A stretch of DNA of 56,876 nt from Alteromonas oceanisediminis (GTDB lineage: Bacteria > Pseudomonadota > Gammaproteobacteria > Enterobacterales > Alteromonadaceae). Location: assembly GCF_018474025.1 (NCBI RefSeq), contig NZ_JAHCTA010000006.1:313891-370766 (forward strand). The letters are read 5' to 3'. Each line of letters opens with the position of its first letter. The stretch's first letter is position 1. Positions 9,409-19,189 of the stretch are shown piece after piece. Under the pieces are notes generated by a model that made no database searches, was not told the origin of the DNA, and saw only the letters and a program-made list of their open reading frames with translations. The translations under genes and the position numbers were made by a program.

Positions 9409-9438
9409 GTACACATGGCAACTTATTGCCATGTGTAC
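9409..9438. repeat. 13-bp perfect inverted repeat
   Basis: GTACACATGGCAA, four bases (CTTA), then TTGCCATGTGTAC. Neither side has a T-run, so it is not a typical terminator. It lies between the end of the alpha-E gene and the FlgO-like pair, about 150 bases before the latter's start, where an operator or an mRNA-end stem could sit. The rest of 9258-9497 holds no gene I can support. Confidence 0.7.
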
Positions 9439-9497
9439 GACGCACCGAATGGCAAGAAACGTCTGCCTACTTATCGGTTTTAAACAGTTTACTGACG

Positions 9498-10418
9498 CTA
9501 AAAGTACGTCTGCTCCAACTGATTAAACACTTCAATAATGCCAAATTGCATATCGTCTATGAATTCATGCAATTTATCCTGGATCAAACGTTGAGGATTG
9601 GCGTTGTGCAACTGTGCCTCAACGGCGCCGATAGCAGCGACCACGTTGGCCGAATTAGGCAACGCCTGAACACAGTGTTTCACCTGACCAAAGGTATGGC
9701 TCAGCGAACGCGGAAACTTCTCTTCCAACAGAAGAAACTTCAACACGTCGGGCCGACGAATGCGTAAGCGCACCTCACGCCGATACATCTGATACGCGGT
9801 CAATGATTTTAACACGCTCATCCACTGCAGGTTCTCAAACGCTGCCTGTTCAGTTTCAGTTTCTTGCAACAGTGACGCAGAGCGTACATCGATAATACGT
9901 GTAGTCATGTCGGCACGTTCCAGATTCCGCCCAATACGTAAAAACTGATAGCCCTCATCATGGGTCATTGTGCCAGACAAAATACCCGTGATCTTTTGGA
10001 TCGACTCAATAATTTCCGTCAGAAACTCATAGCGACTGCGGCGCTGGAGTGACTTATGCCCATTCTCCTTCGCAAACAGATACAATTCATTGATCTGCTC
10101 CCACACTTCTCTTGGAATGATTTCCCGAATAGTTCGCGCATTTTCGCGCGCAAATTCTAACGATTTCAGAATGGAGCCGGGATAGGCTTCTTCACTGACC
10201 ATGAAGTGAATAACACTCTTTTCATCGGCTTTGTCATGCAGCGCATAAAATTCATCATGCCCAGAAACAATTTCGACAATAGGCTCCCAGCCCAACACGA
10301 TGACTTTAGGCAAGTCCAGCAGCAAATTCGCATTCACCGAAATCAACCTTGCGGTGTTTTCTGTACGCTCTAGATAGCGGCCTAACCAACACAAATTATT
10401 CGCAACGCGTGATAACAT
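9498..10418 (-). CDS. alpha-E domain protein (Anbu-associated)
   Basis: An all-helical protein of 306 residues starting MLSRVANNLCWLGRYLERTENTARL, the hallmark of the alpha-E domain (DUF403), which recurs near the middle as FLRIGRNLERADMTTRIIDV. Its biochemical role is unknown. In many bacteria it sits next to a circularly permuted ATP-grasp protein and, often, Anbu and a transglutaminase-like protease, and is thought to act in peptide synthesis or modification. Here it follows the ATP-grasp gene with one base between them, so the two are surely co-translated. Confidence 0.92.
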   Translation of the reverse strand: MLSRVANNLCWLGRYLERTENTARLISVNANLLLDLPKVIVLGWEPIVEIVSGHDEFYALHDKADEKSVIHFMVSEEAYPGSILKSLEFARENARTIREIIPREVWEQINELYLFAKENGHKSLQRRSRYEFLTEIIESIQKITGILSGTMTHDEGYQFLRIGRNLERADMTTRIIDVRSASLLQETETEQAAFENLQWMSVLKSLTAYQMYRREVRLRIRRPDVLKFLLLEEKFPRSLSHTFGQVKHCVQALPNSANVVAAIGAVEAQLHNANPQRLIQDKLHEFIDDMQFGIIEVFNQLEQTYF

Positions 10419-10419
10419 A

Positions 10420-11874
10420 TTACTGGCCCTCCATGTCTACAATCCAGGTGTCTTTGCTACCGCCACCCTGAGATGAATTGACTACGGTGGAACCTTTAAC
10501 CATGGCTACACGCGTCAAGCCCCCCATCGTGACTTTCACTTCTTCACCACTCAAAATGAACGGTCTCAGGTCAAGGTGTCGGCCTTCAACTGCCGTATCC
10601 ACCATGGTCGGCGCTGTAGAAAGCAATAGCATAGGCTGCGCCACATAGTTGCGCGGATCAGATTGGATTAACTGACGAAATTCATCATGTTCTTTCTTTG
10701 ATGCATGCGGGCCTATCAGCATGCCGTAACCGCCCGACTCGTTGGCCGGTTTAACCACCATTTTTTCAATATTATCCAGAACGTACTCCCGCTCGCTATC
10801 ATTGATGCAGCGGTACGTGGGTACATTCGGTAATATGGCTTCTTCTTTTAGGTAATACTCAATCAATTGCGGTACGTAGCTATACACCACTTTATCGTCA
10901 GCAACACCAGATCCCGGCGCATTCGCAAGCGCAACATTGCCGGCTTTCCACGCCCGCATTACCCCCGGCACGCCCAAGGCTGATTCTGGATTAAACGCTT
11001 CAGGGTCAAGAAACGCATCATCAATACGGCGGTAAATCACATCCACTCGACTCAAACCGTGTATGGTACGCATATACACGCAGTCGTCATCCTCAACCAC
11101 CAAATCGGAGCCGACCACCAATTCTGCCCCCATTTGCTGAGCCAGATAAGCATGTTCAAAATACGCAGAGTTGTAAATGCCCGGCGTCAACACAACAATT
11201 TCGGGCTCTTCAATGTCGCGGGGAGAGAGTTCTGCCAGCATATCGTACAAATCAGAAGGGTAATCATCTACCGGTAAAATGTTATATTTTTCAAACATTT
11301 CCGGAAAAACGCGTTTCATCACCTGACGATTCTCAAGCATATAAGACACGCCAGAAGGCACACGTAAATTATCCTCCAGCACATACACTGTGCCGTGTTG
11401 GTCGCGAACCAAATCACTGCCGCAAATATGTGCCCACACGCCGTTCTTCGGGCTAAACCCCTGACACTGCGGCAAGAAATTTTTCGATTTTTTCAGCATG
11501 TCAGCGGGAAACACGCCATCTTTGATGACGCGCTGTTCGTTGTACAAATCATCAATGAACATGTTGAGGGCTTTGACACGCTGCACAAGCCCTTCCTCAA
11601 TATGTTGCCATTCCGATAGAGGAATAAGCCGTGGTACGATATCAAAGGGCCAGGCTCGGTCAATAGAGCCCTCTTCGTCGTTGTAAACACGAAATGTGAT
11701 GCCCATCACCTTGATCGCTGAATCTGCCGCTATCTTGTATTCTTTGACTTCGGCATCACTCAAATTATGTAAATACTCATTTAAGTCTTTTGCGTACGGT
11801 CGCGGTTCCCCTGCCGTAATCACCAGTTCATCGTAAAAAGGCCCGACGTCGTAGTTGTCCCACGTTATTGCCAT
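10420..11874 (-). CDS. circularly permuted ATP-grasp protein (Anbu-associated)
   Basis: Predicted ATP-dependent carboxylate-amine ligase of 484 residues. Family marks include the N-terminal YDELV segment, GVWAHICGSDLVRDQHGTVYVLEDNLRVPSGVSYMLENR, the helical linker and the C-terminal VVKPANESGGYGMLIGP and HLDLRPFILSGEEVKVTMGGLTRVA, as in the DUF404/DUF407 combination. An AGGAG lies seven to eight bases before the ATG. It is divergent from Anbu (128 bases between starts) and coupled to the alpha-E gene. Substrate unknown; homologues are inferred to make small peptides. Confidence 0.93.
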   Translation of the reverse strand: MAITWDNYDVGPFYDELVITAGEPRPYAKDLNEYLHNLSDAEVKEYKIAADSAIKVMGITFRVYNDEEGSIDRAWPFDIVPRLIPLSEWQHIEEGLVQRVKALNMFIDDLYNEQRVIKDGVFPADMLKKSKNFLPQCQGFSPKNGVWAHICGSDLVRDQHGTVYVLEDNLRVPSGVSYMLENRQVMKRVFPEMFEKYNILPVDDYPSDLYDMLAELSPRDIEEPEIVVLTPGIYNSAYFEHAYLAQQMGAELVVGSDLVVEDDDCVYMRTIHGLSRVDVIYRRIDDAFLDPEAFNPESALGVPGVMRAWKAGNVALANAPGSGVADDKVVYSYVPQLIEYYLKEEAILPNVPTYRCINDSEREYVLDNIEKMVVKPANESGGYGMLIGPHASKKEHDEFRQLIQSDPRNYVAQPMLLLSTAPTMVDTAVEGRHLDLRPFILSGEEVKVTMGGLTRVAMVKGSTVVNSSQGGGSKDTWIVDMEGQ

Positions 11875-11908
11875 ATTGCTATCTCCTATAACATGCTACT
11901 AACGATGG

Positions 11909-11938
11909 TTGTCTTTCCACACAACTCGATACTAAAAT
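11909..11938 (+). promoter_or_regulatory. possible promoter of the Anbu gene
   Basis: TTGTCT, an 18-base spacer, then TAAAAT, about 65 bases before the TTG start. The direct repeat TCGATACT occurs at 11926-11933 and 11943-11950, overlapping and following the -10 box, and might bind a regulator of the divergent cluster. Confidence 0.35.
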
Positions 11939-12002
11939 AAAGTCGATACTGCAATGTGAGTCCATCAATCTAATTATTACCATAGCATCTTGGAGTACAA
12001 AT

Positions 12003-12749
12003 TTGACATATTGTTTAGCCATCTGTGTGAATAAAGGCATCGTATTCGCTTCGGATTCCCGCACCAATGCGGGCGTCGATTATGTGGCAACCTACAGTAA
12101 GATGAGCCGTTTTGTATTTGAGGATAATCGCACGTTGGTGTTGTTAACGTCGGGGAGTTTGGCCACATCGCAGGCGGTAGTTAACGCCATCCAAAGTGAT
12201 TTGGACGATCCAGAAGCCGAGTTTGATATCAGCAGGGGTAAGCGCTTGCATGAAGTTGCAGAATACATTGGCCGATTGAGCCAACAGGAACAGCAGCGCC
12301 ATACCGACGCTATGCAGCGCTCGAAATCTAGTAACGAATCAAGCTTTATTTTAGGTGGGCAGATAAAGGGTCAACGCAACGAAATATTCCTGATCTACCC
12401 GCAAGGTAATTTCATTTCCGCCTCCGCTGAAACGCCGTATTTGCAAATTGGCGAAAACAAATACGGTAAACCTATTCTAGACAGACTGATCACCGCGTCA
12501 ACATCACTCGAGGATTCTGCACGTTGCGCCATCGTGTCACTGGATTCAACCATTCGTAGTAATATTTCGGTTGGCCCGCCCGTCGAATTGGCTATTCATC
12601 GCGACGGTGTTATCGAGCCGCTTTATCACAGTGTGATGGGGCCAAACAGCATGATGTACAAGTCGGTGCAAAAGCAATGGAATGAAGGCCTGAAACGCGC
12701 ATTCAAGCGCCTGCCCCGCTTTGAGTGGGAAAAACCGAACCCATCGTGA
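12003..12749 (+). CDS. Anbu, proteasome-like peptidase
   Basis: Ancestral-beta-subunit member of the proteasome/HslV fold, assembling into ring or helical particles in studied homologues. The 248-residue frame reads MTYCLAICVNKGIVFASDSRTNAGVD, so the candidate catalytic Thr is residue 2, exposed once Met is removed; VLLTSGSLATSQAVVN and SSFILGGQIKGQRNEIFLIY are further Anbu motifs. The start is TTG, seven bases after TGGAG; no ATG lies nearby in frame and a later start would delete the catalytic residue. It is divergent from the ATP-grasp/alpha-E pair and converges on a metallopeptidase-like gene. Confidence 0.93.
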   Translation: MTYCLAICVNKGIVFASDSRTNAGVDYVATYSKMSRFVFEDNRTLVLLTSGSLATSQAVVNAIQSDLDDPEAEFDISRGKRLHEVAEYIGRLSQQEQQRHTDAMQRSKSSNESSFILGGQIKGQRNEIFLIYPQGNFISASAETPYLQIGENKYGKPILDRLITASTSLEDSARCAIVSLDSTIRSNISVGPPVELAIHRDGVIEPLYHSVMGPNSMMYKSVQKQWNEGLKRAFKRLPRFEWEKPNPS

Positions 12750-12753
12750 TAGC

Positions 12754-12799
12754 CGTGGCGTAGCGTTGCGACCTACGCCACGACCTCGTGGCTATTTTT
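12754..12799 (+). terminator. terminator after Anbu, with an overlapping alternative stem
   Basis: GCCACG-ACCT-CGTGGC (12777-12792) followed by TATTTTTC is a plausible terminator for the plus strand. Its left arm is also the right arm of another stem, CGTGGCGTAG (12754-12763) with CTACGCCACG (12773-12782), so the two stems exclude one another. It overlaps the last codons of the convergent gene. Confidence 0.55.
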
Positions 12800-13909
12800 C
12801 ATCACAATTTCATGCACAAACCTGAGTTTATCCAACGCACTGATTGAGATGATAAAGGGATAGGCATCTTCATGGCCCATGCTGCGATTGAGGCCATTAA
12901 GCACTTTCGTTAGTTGACACCAATCATTGAACAAATGCGTAAAGCTAACAGAGGTATACGCATTATTCTGAGGCTTGGCTTTGGTCGCCGGATTCGCAAT
13001 TAAATTACCCGCAATGCTAAAGTCGAACGCGTTCGCGGTTTCCAGTGTGTCAACCATGTGCAGATAGTGTGCCCAGGTTTCCGCCCAATCTTCCCACGGG
13101 TGCATGCTGGCGTAAGCGCTGATCCAGACATTTTGCCAGTTTTCAGCCGGCCCGTTGTCATAATAGCCTTGCATTGCACTCATGTAATCGAGGCGTTCAT
13201 CACCAAACAGCCGTCTGAATTCTCCAATTTCAGGGCGGTTGGCAATTAATCGGTCCCAGTAATAATGCCCAGACTCATGCCTAAAATGCCCCAGTAGCGT
13301 ACGATATCGTTCGCCCATTTTCTCACGGGTTTCCATGCGCATGCTGTGGTCAGCTTCGTCAAGATTAATGGTAATCAAGCCATTGGCATGCCCTGTCGAC
13401 ACATATTGTTTAATGAACAGCTCATTGCCCCACTGATCAGTCTCTTGGTTTTTTAAAAACGCAAAACCCAACCCCGTGTCAGGCGCAATAAAGCGATTTA
13501 CAATAGGTAAACCCAAACTAATACAGGTATACAGCAGGCGACGTTTGGCTTGCTCTAAACGGAACCACAGTTTTTTATTTTCGGGCTCAGATAGGTTGGG
13601 AATAATTTCGGTCAATCGGCAGGACTGGCAGAACACGTTGCTATCTTCTTCCGGCACCATCCAATTACAGATGTCATGCTCGCTGTAATTCTGACATTGG
13701 CGATACGCCTTGCCATTGATGGCAGCACGAAACTTTCCCTCATCATCTTTAGTAAACGCACTCAGCCGAACTTCATCGGGCACAAAACCGAGCATTAAAC
13801 CGCAGCTCACGCATTCGCTGTTCGGGAAGTGCAATGTGTTACCACACTGGCAGGTAAAGATTTTCAATGAAACGCCTTTAAAGTCATTTGCCTTACAGAA
13901 TATCTGCAC
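12773..13909 (-). CDS. putative zinc-binding metallopeptidase (COG4307-like)
   Basis: The 378-residue protein begins with a zinc-ribbon region (CQCG, CVSCG, later CQSCR), then a metzincin-like active-site motif FRHESGHYYWDRLI (HExxH form HESGH), followed by WEDWAETWAHYLHMVDTLE, where a third zinc ligand is expected. This combination marks a family of predicted zinc peptidases often found near Anbu and ATP-grasp genes. The ATG at 13909 is accepted, but a TTG fourteen codons later, just before KIFTCQCG, is a real alternative. It faces Anbu tail to tail, 23 bases apart. Confidence 0.82.
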   Translation of the reverse strand: MQIFCKANDFKGVSLKIFTCQCGNTLHFPNSECVSCGLMLGFVPDEVRLSAFTKDDEGKFRAAINGKAYRQCQNYSEHDICNWMVPEEDSNVFCQSCRLTEIIPNLSEPENKKLWFRLEQAKRRLLYTCISLGLPIVNRFIAPDTGLGFAFLKNQETDQWGNELFIKQYVSTGHANGLITINLDEADHSMRMETREKMGERYRTLLGHFRHESGHYYWDRLIANRPEIGEFRRLFGDERLDYMSAMQGYYDNGPAENWQNVWISAYASMHPWEDWAETWAHYLHMVDTLETANAFDFSIAGNLIANPATKAKPQNNAYTSVSFTHLFNDWCQLTKVLNGLNRSMGHEDAYPFIISISALDKLRFVHEIVMKNSHEVVA

Positions 13910-14026
13910 GCATTAGAACAGTCTGAGCGATTTAGTCAATGCCCTAAATTTATTTTGAGTAACCTCTTTCTTATTTGCAAAAGCGGCGTACAATCCGCGC
14001 CCAATCAAACTCTGCGTGCTTAAATA

Positions 14027-14947
14027 ATGACCATCGGTTTTCATGAAAAGAAAGAGAAACAACTGCTTCAAGTCTCTTTCTATGCGGCAGCCTTGTTCGT
14101 TGTGATTGCGCTGGGCTTCGCCCTTTATACCCATTCAAGCGCCATTCTGTTTGACGGCATCTACTCGCTGATTGCCTTTTTTATGGCACTGTTGACGTTA
14201 AAGGTGGCTAACCTCGTGCAACTGCCCGACGATGATCGTTTTCATTTTGGCTATACCGCGATTGAACCCACACTCAATTTGTTCAAATCGCTCATCATCA
14301 TTGCAACCTGTTTGTATGCAGTAGTGAACTCGATCAACACCTTAATGTCGGGCGGCAATAGTGCGCAATACGATCTGGCCATGGTTTACGGCATTATCGC
14401 TACCGTGGGCTGCTTTGCGGTTTCTGGCTATATGAAACACCATGGCAAAGCGCTGCGTTCCGACCTGGTCGGCGTGGACGCACATACCTGGTTTGTCGAT
14501 GGCGTATTAAGCGCATCCATTCTTGCGGGCTTCGCCATGGCCTATGCGCTGGATCAATCCGGCTGGGCAAGTTTATCGCCTTATGTCGACCCAATATTGT
14601 TGATTGTGCTGGGCGTTGCGATACTCCCTATCCCGGTTAAAATCATGTTGGATAGCCTTAAAGAAGTGATCAACAAAGCACCGCCTGAAGCAGTGACTGC
14701 GGTGATTGAGAAAAAACTGAAGAAAACCCTGAGTGATGTCCCGTACAAACATGTGGAAGTGCGCATCAGTAAGAGCGGTAGAGATTTATACCTGTTGGTG
14801 CACATTATTGTCGATGACTCGTTTTCCATCGCCACTATCAGCGAATTGGATGATATTCGCTTAAAATGCGAAGCCGACATGCGTCAATGGGATCCATCCA
14901 TCATTATGGATATTCTATTTATCACTAAACCAGAGCTAGCGGATTAA
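14027..14947 (+). CDS. cation diffusion facilitator family transporter
   Basis: Inner-membrane divalent-cation/proton antiporter of 306 residues. Six transmembrane helices are visible (about 15-37, 40-60, 85-110, 120-140, 160-180, 188-205), followed by a cytoplasmic domain from about 210. Metal-site regions are SAILFDGIYSL in helix 2 and VGVDAHTWFVDG in helix 5; the FHFGYTAIEP loop is typical of one CDF subgroup. The metal (zinc, iron, cobalt or manganese) cannot be told from the sequence. It stands alone between the metallopeptidase and tRNA-Val. Confidence 0.9.
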   Translation: MTIGFHEKKEKQLLQVSFYAAALFVVIALGFALYTHSSAILFDGIYSLIAFFMALLTLKVANLVQLPDDDRFHFGYTAIEPTLNLFKSLIIIATCLYAVVNSINTLMSGGNSAQYDLAMVYGIIATVGCFAVSGYMKHHGKALRSDLVGVDAHTWFVDGVLSASILAGFAMAYALDQSGWASLSPYVDPILLIVLGVAILPIPVKIMLDSLKEVINKAPPEAVTAVIEKKLKKTLSDVPYKHVEVRISKSGRDLYLLVHIIVDDSFSIATISELDDIRLKCEADMRQWDPSIIMDILFITKPELAD

Positions 14948-15092
14948 AGGGCGCACGCTATCTTATTCTGGCTCGAATGGCTTTTACAACCTGTAGGTAT
15001 CGGTGTGTTATCCAACGCGACTGAACCTAAACAGCTCAATGCATTGTTTTACCAGGATTAACGCTTTTTTGGGATATTACGGAATGAAATGT

Positions 15093-15169
<77 letters not shown>

Positions 15170-15196
15170 ATGCAAGTGCTTGTTTAAGCGGCGCGT

Positions 15197-15225
15197 ATGT
15201 TATCCATTGACATCGTGTACTGCAA
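15197..15225 (-). promoter_or_regulatory. promoter of tRNA-Val
   Basis: On the minus strand TTGCAG, a 17-base spacer, then TAACAT, ending 27 bases before the mature tRNA 5' end. The following bases ACGCGCCG are GC-rich, like the discriminators of stringently controlled stable-RNA promoters. Confidence 0.5.
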
Positions 15226-15352
15226 GATATTTTTGCATTCTTTTCGTCTGATTGAGCGCTATATAAACAGTTGGGTATTCGGCGCACCAATGCTTGTCAA
15301 AGCCTCCCCTAGCCACTTCAGTAAAGTGTAGAATTAAAATAGCGGTTATGCT

Positions 15353-18300
15353 TTGAAAGCACGTGCTTTAGGTTCATCCAGTAAAAAACTCGTTAGAACA
15401 GCTATCATTGCAGCCATTATATTAGTTGCAATATCGACTGTATTGGCGCATTTCGCCCTTCGCACCATCCAGCAGGACGTGCGAGCAGAAGTGAGCGCAT
15501 CCCTTTCCGCCCTCATGGATACCACTCAAGCCGCGCTGATGCTGTGGCATGAAGGTAACATTAATGAAATCTCTCAGGCAGCCAATACACCCGGTGTTAC
15601 TCAAGCGGTAGGGGTTATTACCGATGACAGTGCCAGCGCTGCCAGCAAAGCTGTGATGGATGAGCTATTGCATACTCGTTTGTTCGAGTTACAACGTCTA
15701 CAAGGTCATCAAGGATTTGATTTACTCAATAAAGAGGGTGTGCGCCTGATCACCACGGCCTCGACCATTTCAGATCAAACACCTGCCTTTGTTTCGCGCT
15801 ATAACGCGCTGTTTAAGAAAGTCATTACAACGAAAACACCCCACTTTGTTCCCCCTACCCGCGAGCCTACCATAGAGGGGATCCGGGTCATGTCGCACTT
15901 TCTAGCGCCCGTGGTACTCAACGATGTGGTTGTCGGCGTATTAGCTTCGCATCATTTCCCGGAGCAGCAGCTTAGCCGAATTGCACAGTTAGGGAGAATT
16001 GGCGAATCCGGTGAAACCTATCTGTTCAATGAGCGGGGCGTGCTCATATCAGAAAGTCGCTTCACCGACGATTTACTCAACACAGGGCTGCTCGATAACG
16101 CGTTACAAAGCGCTATTTTGAATGTGGATGTACGTGACCCCGGCGTTGATTTAACCCACAACCAACGAGCCACGCTGCCGCGCAACGAACAGTCATTCAC
16201 GTTAATGGCTGAGAGCGCACTTGCCCGGCAAGCCGGTTCACAGTTAGAGGGCTATCGCGATTATCGCGGGGTTGAAGTGATTGGCGTGTGGGATTGGCTC
16301 GATTTTCTAAACGCAGGGATCACCGTCGAAATTGATCACGTGGAAGCGATGCGCGCTTATACTCGAGCACGCGTCACCGTCATCACGCTGTTAGTGATTA
16401 TCACGGGGTTGGCGCTGGGTTTGGGTTATCTATTTTATGTTATGTCGCATAAAGCCTCGCGCGCGCTCAGTCGTGCTGCCGACCTGCTCGATGAAAAAGT
16501 TAAGCTGCGCACGAAAGAACTGCAAGAGACGGCAGATACGCTTCGCGACGAACGCGAACTTATACGAACGGTATTTGATGCGGTGCCCGACCCCATTTTC
16601 TGCAAAACCGCAAACGGCGTTTATTTTCGAGTGAATAAAGCGTTCGCTCAGTTACAGGGCCGTAGCATTGATGAGGTTGAGGGCTATCACGACGAGCAAC
16701 TCTATTCAGCGGCGGAAGCTAAAGCCTTCAAATTAGATGATGAAGAAACGCTGGCGTCGAGTAAACCACGCGTTATGGAACGCTGGACAACTCACCATGA
16801 CGGGCGTCACTTGCTGTTTGAAACGCGTAAGTCAGCGGTGCGTTTAAACGATGAATGCGAACAGGGCATACTGGGTGTGAGCCGTGACATTACTCAGCGT
16901 AAGAAATTTGAAGAACAATTACAGGAAGCGTCTAAAGTAGCCAATCGAGCCAACGCCGCAAAAAGTGAGTTTCTGGCGCGCATGTCACATGAAATACGTA
17001 CCCCGATGAACGGCGTGCTGGGTATGCTCGAATTGCTTAACCGCTCCACGTTGACACTGGATCAGAAAAAGAAAGTATCCGTCGCCAAAAGCAGCGCCGA
17101 AGGTTTGCTCTCAATCATCAATGATATTCTTGACTTTTCCAAGATTGAAGCCGGAAAGCTGCAAATCGAACGGGTGGATTTTAATCCACGCCAGTTGATT
17201 GAAGAAAGCGCTCAGGCGTTGGCACTGAAAGCCGATGATAAAAATACCGAGATCCTGGTGGATGTGTCAAAAGTCACCTTTGAATCCGTGCGTGGCGATC
17301 CCCTGCGCTTACGACAGGTATTAATGAACCTGATTGGCAATGCGGTTAAATTTACCGCCAACGGTGAAGTGTATATTGAAGCGCGCCTTGAAGAAGAACC
17401 CGAAGGTTTACGTCTGCATTGCAAAGTGCGCGACACCGGCATTGGCATCGCCCCTGAACAGATAGATACTCTGTTCGAATCGTTCTCGCAGGTCGATAGC
17501 TCGACCACCCGACACTACGGCGGAACCGGCTTGGGCCTCGCCATCGCAAAACGACTGGTTGAGTTAATGGGTGGCGATATCTCGGTAGACAGTCAGATGG
17601 GCAAAGGGAGCTGCTTTGTATTCAGTATTTTCGTTGAAGCAAATGACAAACCGATTGTTGAGCTGCCCAATATTAGCCTCACAGACTGGCGTATTTTGGT
17701 GGTGGATGACAATCAAACAAATCTGGATATTCTCAGTGCCCATCTAGAGAGTTGGGGAGCCACGCCCACCTGCGTAAGCAGTGTTGATGAAGCCACTGAT
17801 TGTCTTTCGTTGAACTCCGCCAATACCGACGACATCGAACATGTACTTCCGTTTGATTTGATCATCACCGATATGAACATGCCCGAAAAAGACGGGTTAA
17901 ATTTGACCGAAGAAGTGCGTCGATATGTGGATGGTGCCAAGCTCCCTATTCTGATGTTAAGCAGCATGTCGAGTCAGATCCCAACGGCTGATCTGGCTCG
18001 GCTTGGTCTGGATGGCTGCCTGACCAAACCGGTGGTCACGTCGGATTTGTTTAACGCTATTGCGATGGTGGCAGCCAATAAACACTTAAGTAGCGAGCGA
18101 CTGTTTATTTCAGAGCACTCCCTGCATTCCATTAATCGCGAAGGGGCGACTGAATGCGCGTGGCATGAAGATACCAAGCTCCTGTTAGTTGAAGACAATG
18201 ACGTTAATCGAATGGTTGCAGAAGGTTTGCTGTTGTCGATTGGGTTGTCTTGCGATCACGCAGAAAATGGGCAAATTGCTTTGCAGATGCTAAGCGACGC

Positions 18301-19189
18301 AAAAGAAGCACCTTACACGGCTATTCTCATGGATTGCCAAATGCCGGTACTGGATGGTTATCAGGCAACGCGCCAGATCCGTGAGGGGCAATGTGGCGAC
18401 CAATACCGGACCATACCGATTATCGCCATGACAGCCAATGCGTTGAAAGGCGACCGCGAAAAGTGTCTCGCTGCCGGCATGGACGACCATATTCCTAAAC
18501 CCATCGTGATATCAACGCTACGCACAAAGCTGCGTAAATTCATCAAAACAACCGAGCGTTTGCCTCGTTCAGCTCAATCCGTTGAGAGCACGGCGAGCGC
18601 GCGTCCAGAATTGACGGTCAAACTGCCCTCCACGCTGCACACGATGGATTGGCAGGCTTCGCCTCCTGCTCTGGCAGAAAAACCAGCACTGTTTGTAAAA
18701 TCCTTGCAGGTTTACTTGCGCCAATATCAAAATTTGTCTCTGGCGGCGCTGCTAACCGATGAAGGTAGTGCGCAAAGCCAGCTGGCCTCTGTCGTGCACA
18801 CGTTGAAAGGAACCAGCGGGAACATGGGATTTCTCGCTGTGTTTGAGGAAGCTAAGCGCATTGAAGCCCGACTCGAAGAAGATTCTCTGGAAACTCAACA
18901 CGCCGTGGCGTTCGATGCGGTTTTGAAATTGTCGTTACAGGATGCCGAGCAGTTGCTCGCGGCCAATCAAACGGAAAAACCCAGCGGCGAAGTACGTCCG
19001 ATCGATGGGCTGTTGAGCGAGCTTATTCCGCTGCTCGAGCGCAGTGAAATTATTCCCCAGAAGCTACTCGATGAACTCGACAACATGGAAAATGGTTTAC
19101 CTGCGTCGGTTCGCCAAACACTCATCAACACGCTTGATCAGTTTGATTATGAAGCTGCCCTTGCAGTGATAAGGAAATACCATGCGTGA
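15353..19189 (+). CDS. hybrid sensor histidine kinase with two receivers and an Hpt domain
   Basis: Membrane sensor of 1278 residues forming a complete phosphorelay. Order: transmembrane helix about 15-37, large periplasmic sensor to about 340 (Cache-like), transmembrane helix about 342-365, PAS about 400-515, HisKA with [18 protein letters not shown] (His546), ATPase with [16 protein letters not shown] and GGTGLGLAI, receivers with Asp840 ([10 protein letters not shown]) and Asp994 ([10 protein letters not shown]), and Hpt with [11 protein letters not shown] (His1149). The start is TTG: a stop lies six codons upstream and there is no in-frame ATG nearby. It overlaps the following GGDEF-EAL gene by 8 bases, making that its likely output. 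The ligand is unknown. Confidence 0.93.
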   Translation: MKARALGSSSKKLVRTAIIAAIILVAISTVLAHFALRTIQQDVRAEVSASLSALMDTTQAALMLWHEGNINEISQAANTPGVTQAVGVITDDSASAASKAVMDELLHTRLFELQRLQGHQGFDLLNKEGVRLITTASTISDQTPAFVSRYNALFKKVITTKTPHFVPPTREPTIEGIRVMSHFLAPVVLNDVVVGVLASHHFPEQQLSRIAQLGRIGESGETYLFNERGVLISESRFTDDLLNTGLLDNALQSAILNVDVRDPGVDLTHNQRATLPRNEQSFTLMAESALARQAGSQLEGYRDYRGVEVIGVWDWLDFLNAGITVEIDHVEAMRAYTRARVTVITLLVIITGLALGLGYLFYVMSHKASRALSRAADLLDEKVKLRTKELQETADTLRDERELIRTVFDAVPDPIFCKTANGVYFRVNKAFAQLQGRSIDEVEGYHDEQLYSAAEAKAFKLDDEETLASSKPRVMERWTTHHDGRHLLFETRKSAVRLNDECEQGILGVSRDITQRKKFEEQLQEASKVANRANAAKSEFLARMSHEIRTPMNGVLGMLELLNRSTLTLDQKKKVSVAKSSAEGLLSIINDILDFSKIEAGKLQIERVDFNPRQLIEESAQALALKADDKNTEILVDVSKVTFESVRGDPLRLRQVLMNLIGNAVKFTANGEVYIEARLEEEPEGLRLHCKVRDTGIGIAPEQIDTLFESFSQVDSSTTRHYGGTGLGLAIAKRLVELMGGDISVDSQMGKGSCFVFSIFVEANDKPIVELPNISLTDWRILVVDDNQTNLDILSAHLESWGATPTCVSSVDEATDCLSLNSANTDDIEHVLPFDLIITDMNMPEKDGLNLTEEVRRYVDGAKLPILMLSSMSSQIPTADLARLGLDGCLTKPVVTSDLFNAIAMVAANKHLSSERLFISEHSLHSINREGATECAWHEDTKLLLVEDNDVNRMVAEGLLLSIGLSCDHAENGQIALQMLSDAKEAPYTAILMDCQMPVLDGYQATRQIREGQCGDQYRTIPIIAMTANALKGDREKCLAAGMDDHIPKPIVISTLRTKLRKFIKTTERLPRSAQSVESTASARPELTVKLPSTLHTMDWQASPPALAEKPALFVKSLQVYLRQYQNLSLAALLTDEGSAQSQLASVVHTLKGTSGNMGFLAVFEEAKRIEARLEEDSLETQHAVAFDAVLKLSLQDAEQLLAANQTEKPSGEVRPIDGLLSELIPLLERSEIIPQKLLDELDNMENGLPASVRQTLINTLDQFDYEAALAVIRKYHA

